Of a stretch of DNA of 9,104 bases, positions 1 through 5,909 are shown in pieces. Source of the DNA: Prosthecobacter debontii (GTDB lineage: Bacteria; Verrucomicrobiota; Verrucomicrobiia; Verrucomicrobiales; Akkermansiaceae); the NCBI GenBank assembly GCA_945885485.1, contig CAMCYT010000093.1, positions 1-9,104 on the forward strand. The letters run 5' to 3'. The translations under genes were made by a program, and so were the position numbers. Each line of letters starts with the position of its first letter. The first letter of the stretch is position 1. Below the pieces are notes generated by a model. It searched no databases. It was given only the letters and a program-made list of their open reading frames with translations, and was not told where the DNA came from.

Positions 1-456
1 ACGGTCCTGGTTGTGTTTGGCGACGGAGATGTCGCGGATGAGAGTTTTCGGCGGGCCGTCGGCAATACCGTCCTGGTTTTTATCTTCTAACACGGAGAGA
101 TTCATTCCGGAGAGAATACCGGTGTCCTTAGGGATGATGGTGTGAAGGACGTAGAGTTTATCGCCAAAAGAAATGATGCCACGCGGGTTGTCGATTTCCG
201 CATAGATGGTGTGCTTTTCGGCAATGCCGTCGTGATTAGCGTCAACGAGGCGGACGATACGACCTTTCCCTGGACCTTTACCTAGCGAACCAAGAAGATC
301 AACGCCGACATAAACTTCGCCGGTGGCGGCAGCAGCGAGGCAAGCTGGAGACGGAGCAATGTCGCTACCGGCATACTTGGTGAAAGTTAGGTCGGTGGGG
401 TTGCCGGCGGCGGTCAAAGTGAGAACCGATAGGAGTCCGAGTATGGGCTTGATCAT
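1..456 (-). CDS. Secreted dehydrogenase-like beta-propeller protein, N-terminal part (3' end beyond window)
   Basis: An open frame runs from an ATG at 456 to the window edge with no stop, giving the first 152 residues. Residues 1-18 look like a Sec signal peptide: M-I-K, a hydrophobic stretch (ILGLLSVLTL), then small residues T-A-A-G. The mature part has short beta-rich segments (GEVYVGVD near 46-53, DKLYVLHT near 99-106). It also has two acidic DxNxDGIA loops, DANHDGIAE at 72-80 and DKNQDGIAD at 125-133, of the kind that bind calcium in EF-hand or dockerin-like repeats. This pattern matches the N-terminal propeller of the 'putative membrane-bound dehydrogenase' proteins (TIGR02604-like) common in Planctomycetota and Verrucomicrobiota, many of which continue into HEAT repeats and a heme-binding CxxCH domain. 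That C-terminal part cannot be seen here. The start is 160 bp after the DUF1501 stop on the same strand, so co-transcription is possible. No Shine-Dalgarno sequence precedes the ATG. The enzymatic role is unproven. Confidence 0.75.
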   Translation of the reverse strand, partial: MIKPILGLLSVLTLTAAGNPTDLTFTKYAGSDIAPSPACLAAAATGEVYVGVDLLGSLGKGPGKGRIVRLVDANHDGIAEKHTIYAEIDNPRGIISFGDKLYVLHTIIPKDTGILSGMNLSVLEDKNQDGIADGPPKTLIRDISVAKHNQDR

Positions 457-616
457 ATGGATATGGGAGTACGGTGAGTAAACTAGGTTGATTGGGAGTT
501 AGGCGTGATTTTTGGCTGAAGCAACTCCTAAAACCGGAGTCGAATAGCACGGCGACCAAGCTAGGGAAAAGACTGGAATTCTGCATGATACATCCCCATC
601 TACCCATTCCTATCAT
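457..616. other. Intergenic gap between DUF1501 gene and left-edge gene
   Basis: This 160-bp gap holds no convincing gene, terminator or promoter. It has a 6-bp inverted repeat, ATGATA at 585-590 with TATCAT at 611-616 (20-nt loop), directly after the DUF1501 stop. It also has overlapping small inverted repeats built from GGAGTT (495-500), AACTCC (523-528) and GGAGT (536-540). None is followed by a T-tract on the minus strand, so intrinsic termination is not supported and read-through into the left-edge gene is possible. Confidence 0.4.
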
Positions 617-2098
617 TCATGCCAAAATCGCCTTCACCACCTTCGAGGGTTTCACTCCGGTGAGTTTTTGGTTTAGGCCTTGGAAAGGGAACGAGAGTTT
701 GTGGTGATCGAAGCCGAAGAGATGCAGGATGGTGGCGTGGAAGTCGCGAACGTGGACGGGATTGGAGCCGACGCGGTAGCCGAGCTCGTCAGTTTCGCCG
801 TAGGAGATGCCGGGTTTGACTCCCCCGCCAGCCATCCAGATGGTGAAGGCGTTGGGATTGTGATCACGTCCGACGAAGGCATTCGCCGCGGCGCCGCCGC
901 GGTTTTCCTGCATGGGCGTGCGACCGAACTCGCCGCCCCAAACCACTAACGTATCTTCCAACATACCTCGCATTTCGAGATCGGTTAGAAGGGCGCCGAC
1001 GGCTTTGTCGATGTCTTTGCATTTTTGGACGAAACCATCTTTGAGCGATTCCTTTGCGCTAGATCCATGAGTATCCCAACCCCAATCGAAAAGCTGGATA
1101 CAACGCACTCCGTTTTCCGCGAGTTTGCGTGCGAGCAGGCAATTGTTCGCGAAAGAATTTTTCCCCGGCTCCGCACCATACATTTCCAAAACCGGCTTGG
1201 GTTCGTCATTGATCGTCATGACCTCTGGCACAGAAACCTGCATGCGATACGCCATTTCGTATTGGGAAATGCGAGTGACTGTTTCAGGATCGCCGATTTC
1301 CTCGTGGGTTTTGGTATTGAGTCGGTTCAGAGAATCCAAAGCGGTGCGGCGGATGTTGCGATTGATGCCCGGAGGATTCGCGGCATTGAGAACAGGATCG
1401 CCACCCGTGCGGCACTGGACTCCTTGATAAACGGAAGGCAAAAATCCGTTGTTCCAGAGCGCCGCGCCAGCACGTGGTGCACGTCCACCCGAGAGCAGCA
1501 CCATGAATCCCGGAAGGTTTTGGTTTTCACTGCCCAGACCCCATGTGACCCATGAGCCCATGGATGGATAACCAAGATTCTGGTGGCCCGTATGCATGAG
1601 AAGTTTTGCAGGAGCGTGGTTGAACTGATCCGTCACCATCGATTTAATGAAACAGAGTTTGTCCGCGTGTTTGTAGAGGGACGGCAAACGATCGGAAATC
1701 CATGCACCGGATTTTCCATGTTGTTTGAATTGGAACTGCGGACCTAACAGGCGCGGAACACCTTTAATAAAAGCGAAGCGCTGACCTTCGAGGTATTCCT
1801 GCGGACAATCCTTGCCGTCGTATTTTTGCAGCACGGGTTTGTAATCAAAGAGCTCCATCTGGCTTGGCGCTCCTGCCATGTGGAGAAAGATGATCCGCTT
1901 CGCTTTAGGAGCGAAGGATGGAGCCATGGTGTTGAGTGGATTCTCGAAATCGCGTTTGATACTAGCTCCTGCCGTTGCTCCGAAAAGATTATGCCCAGCG
2001 AGACAAAGACCACCTAAGCCGAAGGCTGCTTCTTTTAAGAAATGCCGACGCGTGGCGTGACTGAGTTCTTCTTGTTGGAGGTGTTGGAGAAGGTTCAT
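617..2098 (-). CDS. DUF1501 domain-containing protein, Tat-exported
   Basis: This is a complete 493-residue protein of the DUF1501 family, a branch related to the alkaline phosphatase/sulfatase superfamily whose substrate is unknown. Residues 16-22 (TRRHFLK) match the twin-arginine motif S/T-R-R-x-F-L-K. A hydrophobic, glycine-rich stretch follows to about residue 45, so the protein is predicted to be exported folded by the Tat pathway. Family landmarks are HMAGAPSQMELFD (73-85), FDWGWDTHG (337-345), VVWGGEFGRTP (385-395), GRDHNP (410-415) and DFHATILHLFG (452-462). The conserved Asp, His and Glu residues in these motifs are likely metal or catalytic ligands by analogy with the superfamily. 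In Planctomycetota and Verrucomicrobiota such genes commonly pair with a DUF1549/DUF1553 cytochrome, and one lies upstream on the same strand, here separated by a toxin-antitoxin pair. No Shine-Dalgarno sequence is visible, but the length and the position of the Tat motif support this ATG. Confidence 0.93.
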   Translation of the reverse strand: MNLLQHLQQEELSHATRRHFLKEAAFGLGGLCLAGHNLFGATAGASIKRDFENPLNTMAPSFAPKAKRIIFLHMAGAPSQMELFDYKPVLQKYDGKDCPQEYLEGQRFAFIKGVPRLLGPQFQFKQHGKSGAWISDRLPSLYKHADKLCFIKSMVTDQFNHAPAKLLMHTGHQNLGYPSMGSWVTWGLGSENQNLPGFMVLLSGGRAPRAGAALWNNGFLPSVYQGVQCRTGGDPVLNAANPPGINRNIRRTALDSLNRLNTKTHEEIGDPETVTRISQYEMAYRMQVSVPEVMTINDEPKPVLEMYGAEPGKNSFANNCLLARKLAENGVRCIQLFDWGWDTHGSSAKESLKDGFVQKCKDIDKAVGALLTDLEMRGMLEDTLVVWGGEFGRTPMQENRGGAAANAFVGRDHNPNAFTIWMAGGGVKPGISYGETDELGYRVGSNPVHVRDFHATILHLFGFDHHKLSFPFQGLNQKLTGVKPSKVVKAILA

Positions 2099-2111
2099 AG
2101 CTAAAAGCTAT
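2097..2111. repeat. Perfect palindrome over the DUF1501 start codon
   Basis: ATAGCT (2097-2102) and AGCTAT (2106-2111) form a perfect 6-bp inverted repeat around a 3-nt centre, and the AT of the minus-strand start codon lies inside it. It could be a small mRNA hairpin at the start codon or a DNA site for a dimeric regulator. The repeat is directly visible, but any function is inference. Confidence 0.4.
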
Positions 2112-2122
2112 TTCACTATACG

Positions 2123-2151
2123 CTTATACGTTGAATAATTATCCATATAAA
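2123..2151 (-). promoter_or_regulatory. Possible sigma-70-type promoter for the DUF1501 gene
   Basis: The 66-bp gap between the PIN toxin stop and the DUF1501 start is strikingly AT-rich. On the minus strand it holds TATAAG (plus-strand positions 2123-2128) as a -10 candidate, 17 bp downstream of TTTATA (2146-2151), a poor -35 candidate. The -10 box lies inside a direct repeat of CGTATA with an 8-bp step. AT-rich gaps produce such matches by chance, so this is only a candidate. It would give the DUF1501 gene its own promoter downstream of the toxin-antitoxin pair. Confidence 0.25.
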
Positions 2152-2157
2152 TATTAC

Positions 2158-2188
2158 AAAAACCTCAGTTGCTTGGTGTTGGACCAAG
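2158..2188 (-). terminator. Weak candidate terminator at the end of the PIN toxin gene
   Basis: The last codons of the toxin gene contain a 6-bp inverted repeat, CTTGGT (2172-2177) with ACCAAG (2183-2188), around a 5-nt loop. On the minus strand it is followed 9 nt later by five T residues (plus positions 2158-2162). The stem is short and the T-tract is too far from it for a good intrinsic terminator. It is recorded because it is the only hairpin plus T-run in the vicinity. Confidence 0.22.
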
Positions 2189-2590
2189 TCCTTGGCTGAT
2201 TAAAAAATCACGCGGTGTGCTGACAAGCATCCCATACACCGTGGTGCCCAGCAGTATTTCGAAATCACTTTTGTCGAGAGTCAGTAATAAATCACACGTT
2301 GCGGCCAAGGCTGAAATAAGCACCGGTTTATCCTTGGATGCAGTCAACAACAGCGGTTTTCGGCTGGTGAGCGCATTCGGAACCCATTCGACGGAGGCTT
2401 CCAGCACAGGCCATCGCAAAATGGCTTCGGTACCGAGTTTTCCTAAATTCTTTTGGGTTTCAGCACGACAGTAACTGGCCGAAACCAAGTTCCAGCCGCG
2501 CTCATCGGCGATTTCCGTGATCAATCGGGAAAGCGATCTAGTCGACCCGCAAGCTGAGAGCAAGACGCTGCTATCGAGGAAAATTTTCAC
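2165..2590 (-). CDS. PIN-domain toxin, VapC-like (PIN_3-type) ribonuclease
   Basis: This 141-residue single-domain protein has the PIN nuclease pattern. It opens with a beta strand ending in the first catalytic Asp (MKIFLDSSVLLSA, D6). A conserved Glu (E44) sits in the RAETQKN helix. Two more acidic residues follow near D87 (KDKPVLISA) and in the late motif LLLTLDKSDF (D106, D109). These residues would hold the Mg2+ or Mn2+ needed for RNA cleavage. Known VapC toxins cut initiator tRNA or the 23S sarcin-ricin loop, but the target of this one cannot be read from sequence. The start is a GTG at 2590 whose first four bases (GTGA) overlap the antitoxin stop, a strong sign of translational coupling. 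No gene-specific Shine-Dalgarno sequence is evident beyond a weak AAGG. All expected acidic residues are present, so the toxin looks intact. Confidence 0.85.
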   Translation of the reverse strand: MKIFLDSSVLLSACGSTRSLSRLITEIADERGWNLVSASYCRAETQKNLGKLGTEAILRWPVLEASVEWVPNALTSRKPLLLTASKDKPVLISALAATCDLLLTLDKSDFEILLGTTVYGMLVSTPRDFLISQGLGPTPSN

Positions 2591-2844
2591 GCCTTTTTGG
2601 CTGTGTTCCAGAAAGCGTCCGCATCCTTTTCATCATCCGCAATCCATGCTTGCAAGGTCTGCTCGGGAATTTCCCGCACCGGCAACGCTTCCGCGGGTTG
2701 CAAGAAAATCCCGCCATCTCTGAGTTCCACCAGCATCAACGGATGCTCGGAGACATCCAATCCCAGCTTCCGGCGCATGTCCGGAGGCAAAGTAATGGCA
2801 CCACGTTTGGATACAGGCACTGCAATCATGCTGCAATGCTGCAT
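2587..2844 (-). CDS. AbrB/MazE-type (SpoVT-AbrB domain) antitoxin
   Basis: This small protein of 85 residues starts with a swapped-hairpin AbrB DNA-binding domain. The sequence VPVSKRGAITLPPDMRRKLG (residues 9-28) is the hallmark, followed by a LVELRDGGIFLQP strand pair (38-50). The acidic and aromatic tail (about 55-85, with QAWIADDEKDADAFW) is the kind of segment that wraps around a partner toxin. It directly precedes the PIN toxin with a 4-bp GTGA overlap, so the two form a type II module. In that arrangement the antitoxin neutralises the toxin and the complex usually represses its own promoter. An internal ATG at 2829 (residue 6, M-I-A-V) is an equally plausible start and fits the usual AbrB N-terminus better. 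Neither start has a clear ribosome binding site. Confidence 0.83.
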   Translation of the reverse strand: MQHCSMIAVPVSKRGAITLPPDMRRKLGLDVSEHPLMLVELRDGGIFLQPAEALPVREIPEQTLQAWIADDEKDADAFWNTAKKA

Positions 2845-2855
2845 TACGGCAATGC
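2821..2855. repeat. GCAAT/ATTGC box cluster at the antitoxin start, candidate operator
   Basis: TGCAAT occurs at 2821-2826 and again at 2832-2837. GCAATGC occurs at 2833-2839 and 2849-2855. AATGC (2835-2839) and GCATT (2841-2845) form a 5-bp palindrome around one base. The cluster spans both possible antitoxin start codons. AbrB-type antitoxins commonly bind repeated short sites near their own start, so this is a candidate autoregulatory operator. The repeats are visible, but the function is inferred. Confidence 0.35.
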
Positions 2856-2907
2856 GGATATCAAGTTAAATTACTCCTCAAAGCGTTCAAATCATGAAGG
2901 CGAGCAG

Positions 2908-5793
2908 TCAGCGGGTGACCGATTCATCGAGGTTCATTAAAACGGAAGCAATCACGACGAGTGCGGCATCTTCCGGTGTTTTGGCGATTGCCTTCATGGT
3001 ATCGGGGGAGTTTTTGTATTCCGTTACAAGTGCTTGGTAAAGATTGCGCAGTTCCTCCGTGCGATCCGGGGTGATATCGCGTGAGGAAGCTAAGCGATAG
3101 CCCACGGCGATTTGTTGATCGATCTCAGAAGGACTCGCCGCTTGCATGCGACGTGAAAAAGCGATCGCGGCCTCATGGAAAGCAGCATCGTTCAGTGTCG
3201 TCAGCGCTTGTAGAGGCGTATTGGAAACGAGTCGGCGTTTCGAGGAAAGGTCACGCGGTGGGACATCGAAGGAGCTGAAGAGCGGATACAAAATACTGCG
3301 TTTGAAATAAATATAAACCGAGCGGCGATAACGCTCGGGGTTTCCGACTTCCGGGGTTTTCCAGGCATCAGCGACAAAAGGATTCCACACTCCGGGCGGG
3401 AGTGGAGGATGGATAGGCATTCCACCGATGTTGTGACTGATCAAACCTGAAACACTGAGCGAGTGATCGCGCATCATTTCAGCCGTCAAGCGCTGGCGTG
3501 GGCCACGGGCGAGAAGACGGTTATCGGCATCCTTTTCTTCGAGTTCATCGGTGATCGATGAATCCTGACGGTAGGTGGCGCTGGTGACGATTTCACGCAA
3601 CATGGATTTCACGCTCCATTTCATATCGGTCGAAAAGGTGACTGCGAGATGATCTAACAACTCCGGATGTGACGGAGGCTCGCCGGCAGAGCCAAAATCT
3701 TCCGGAGTGGGGACGATGCCTTTTCCAAAAAGTTCGAGCCAGAATCGGTTCACTGCAACGCGCGCGGTGAGCGGATTTTCCGGTGAAGCCACCCAACGCG
3801 CGAGGTCGAGGCGCGTGGCGCGTTCACCGGATTTCTTGAGTGCTGGGAAAAGTTTTGGGGTATTCCCCTCTTTCACAAGATGACCTTTATCCAACCAGTT
3901 TCCACGTATGAACATGTGGGTGTCGCGATAATGGTCTGATTCGCGCTCAACCATGACGGGTGTAGTGGTGGATGGAATAGCTTTGAGCTTCTGCTGCGCG
4001 TCGGTGATCGCCTGCTTGTGGGAAATTACACTGCTGTCCTGGCGATGATTGATCCATGCGGGTTCATCCGTTAGGGCAAGGCGTCCGCGCTTCACACACA
4101 TAGGAAAACTTGCCGAGTAAAGTCCGCCGTTTTTCAAAGTGACGCGGATTTTTAAATCAGGTGAAATTGTTAGAGGTTGATCCAGAACGAAGGTCGCGTA
4201 GCGGGGTTTGAAAATTTTTGTGTAAGTTCCCCAAGCCTTTTCAGCTCCTGTGAGCGAACCATTCGGGTCGAACATCGGATGCGCTTCATCGGCAATAACC
4301 TCCTTAAGTTTCACCGAAGTTGCCTTGCCACTAGCGTCCACCACATCGAGGAGAAAATGTTTGATAATACCACCCCACTCCGGCGTGTGTGCTGCGGTTT
4401 TCAAATCGATAGGAAGGATTTCCAATCGCACGGCGGTGACTATTTTTAAATCCGTAGTAAATGTTAGGACATACTCCGCTGCGGTAGCTACGTTGGCATC
4501 GGCTTGAAATTCATCGTAACCCTCCCTCTCCTTAATCGTCAGGATTGCCTTCTTCGCTTCGGCTTTGACCGATCGCACCGGCTTCCATTGTGTTTTGGAA
4601 TCCATTTTATTACGTTCTGCAAACAATGAATTTTCTGCCGCTAGAATTTGTTCGTGAAGTTGATTTGCCTCGTCGTAGCGCGATTTATCTAGCGGCACTG
4701 AAAGCCGCGGCAAATCCTCGTCAATATCAGAATCCTTACTTTGATTGAAAAATTCCATGAAGTCGTAGAACTCTTCATGTTTGATCGGATCATACGGGTG
4801 CGAGTGACATTGCACGCAACCGAAACTTACGCCCATAAAAGCTTCCCACGTGGTATTCATGCGATCCATGACCGCTACGACTCGGAACTCTTCGTCATCG
4901 GTTCCACCCTCACTGTTGACTTGGGTAAGCCGGCTAAACGTGGTGGCAATTTTTTGATCGAGCGTGGCGTTCGGAATGATATCGCCTGCGATTTGATCGA
5001 TGGTGAACTGATCGAAGGGTATATCTTTGTTAAAAGCGTCGATCAACCAATCGCGGTATTTCCAGTTCTCACGACGTCTGTCGTCGGCGTAACCAACTGA
5101 ATCTGCGTAACGCGCAAGATCCAGCCAAACCGAAGCCCAGCGTTCACCGAAGCGAGGAGAGGCAAGTAAGCGATCAGTTTCTTTCTCGATGGCGGTTTGT
5201 AGGTTTTCGGCTGCGGATTTTTTAAAGGCATCGATTTCCTCTATGGATGGAGGTAGGCCTACGAGGTCAAACGATGCACGCCGCAGCCATTGCTCTGGAT
5301 TAGCGACACTGGAGGGGTTGAGTTGTTCGGCTTCGAGCCGCGCGAGGATGAAATGATCGAGATCAAGGATCGGCCAATCGGCTTTTTTGACGGGCGGCAA
5401 CGCATGTTTTTTAGGCGGAACAAATGACCAATGCTCGCCCCACTTCGCGCCTTCTTTGATCCATTGACGAAGAAGATCGATCTGAAATTTAGCGAGTGCC
5501 GGGCCGTGCTCGGGCTTCGGCATGATTTCATCAGGATCCGTGGAAGTAATGCGGACAATCATTTCCGAAGCATCCGGATTTCCGGGAACGATAACAGGTT
5601 TACCGGACTCTCCTTTTCCGAGAGCGAGATCACGGTAGATGAATGAAACCTCGGCTGCCTCTTTCACCCCGCCATGGCAGGCAGTGCAGTTTGCATTGAG
5701 AATAGGGCGAATATCGCGTGCGAAATCAATCTCGGCATTCAGGGAATGACTGAGAAAAATCAAAGGGAGGCTTATGGGGATAAAACGATGCAT
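2908..5793 (-). CDS. PSCyt1-DUF1549-DUF1553 cytochrome c-like secreted protein
   Basis: This is a complete 961-residue protein of the planctomycete cytochrome architecture. Residues 1-20 are a Sec signal peptide with a likely cut after SLNA. A PSCyt1 (planctomycete cytochrome C) domain follows, with the heme motif CTACH at 36-40 and a probable methionine ligand in MPKPEHGPAL (M91). DUF1549 spans about 145-350 and carries a second CxxCH, CVQCH at 326-330, followed by SHPYDP. A charged helical linker (about 368-400) leads to a beta-rich segment (about 430-560) that may be a carbohydrate-binding-like insert. DUF1553 spans about 655-955 and contains LARGPRQRLTAEMMRDHSL (761-779), SNTPLQALTTLNDAAF (857-872) and the terminal MNLDESVTR (953-961), which is typical of the family. 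The protein probably transfers electrons outside the cytoplasm, but its substrate is unknown. It starts 117 bp after the ftsH stop without a recognisable Shine-Dalgarno sequence. Its usual partner, a DUF1501 gene, lies two genes downstream. Confidence 0.94.
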   Translation of the reverse strand: MHRFIPISLPLIFLSHSLNAEIDFARDIRPILNANCTACHGGVKEAAEVSFIYRDLALGKGESGKPVIVPGNPDASEMIVRITSTDPDEIMPKPEHGPALAKFQIDLLRQWIKEGAKWGEHWSFVPPKKHALPPVKKADWPILDLDHFILARLEAEQLNPSSVANPEQWLRRASFDLVGLPPSIEEIDAFKKSAAENLQTAIEKETDRLLASPRFGERWASVWLDLARYADSVGYADDRRRENWKYRDWLIDAFNKDIPFDQFTIDQIAGDIIPNATLDQKIATTFSRLTQVNSEGGTDDEEFRVVAVMDRMNTTWEAFMGVSFGCVQCHSHPYDPIKHEEFYDFMEFFNQSKDSDIDEDLPRLSVPLDKSRYDEANQLHEQILAAENSLFAERNKMDSKTQWKPVRSVKAEAKKAILTIKEREGYDEFQADANVATAAEYVLTFTTDLKIVTAVRLEILPIDLKTAAHTPEWGGIIKHFLLDVVDASGKATSVKLKEVIADEAHPMFDPNGSLTGAEKAWGTYTKIFKPRYATFVLDQPLTISPDLKIRVTLKNGGLYSASFPMCVKRGRLALTDEPAWINHRQDSSVISHKQAITDAQQKLKAIPSTTTPVMVERESDHYRDTHMFIRGNWLDKGHLVKEGNTPKLFPALKKSGERATRLDLARWVASPENPLTARVAVNRFWLELFGKGIVPTPEDFGSAGEPPSHPELLDHLAVTFSTDMKWSVKSMLREIVTSATYRQDSSITDELEEKDADNRLLARGPRQRLTAEMMRDHSLSVSGLISHNIGGMPIHPPLPPGVWNPFVADAWKTPEVGNPERYRRSVYIYFKRSILYPLFSSFDVPPRDLSSKRRLVSNTPLQALTTLNDAAFHEAAIAFSRRMQAASPSEIDQQIAVGYRLASSRDITPDRTEELRNLYQALVTEYKNSPDTMKAIAKTPEDAALVVIASVLMNLDESVTR

Positions 5794-5909
5794 GAATCAA
5801 AAAATGTGAAAACCACCGAAGAGGTTTACGCAAATTTTTCGATCTTTAATCAAAAATCCAACCGGAAATTCAGCCATGGCGACTTTACAGCCGCGAGTCA
5901 TGGATGAAC
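5794..5909. other. Gap between ftsH and the cytochrome gene, with hairpin and AT-rich near-palindrome
   Basis: No gene fits here. Just past the ftsH stop on the minus strand, plus positions 5879-5894 form a 6-bp stem (one G-U pair) with a GTAA loop, a GNRA-type tetraloop in RNA. No T-tract follows directly, so it is not a standard intrinsic terminator. Further on, TTTTTCGAT (5835-5843) and ATCAAAAA (5849-5856) make an AT-rich near-palindrome with one bulged base. No clear promoter for the cytochrome gene was found. Confidence 0.35.

Noticed and set aside
365..616. Minus-strand open frame of 83 codons between the DUF1501 gene and the left-edge gene
   Set aside because: It overlaps the start and signal peptide of the left-edge protein in another frame and has no recognisable domain. 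The left-edge frame has a signal peptide and repeat motifs and is preferred.
1025..1555. Plus-strand open frame of 176 codons antisense to the DUF1501 gene
   Set aside because: It is fully overlapped by the DUF1501 gene on the other strand, which has strong family motifs. No motif is seen in the antisense product.
2099..2907. Insertion sequence or integron origin for the toxin-antitoxin cassette
   Set aside because: No transposase, terminal inverted repeats, attC-like site or convincing target duplication is visible at either border. Shared 5-mers such as CCTCA are expected by chance.
2597..2940. Plus-strand open frames opposite the antitoxin gene
   Set aside because: The minus-strand frame has a clear SpoVT-AbrB motif and coupling to the PIN gene. 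The opposite frames have neither.
5879..5894. Intrinsic terminator after ftsH
   Set aside because: A 6-bp stem with a GNRA-type loop is present, but no T-tract follows it directly. The nearest T-run on the minus strand is more than 20 nt away.
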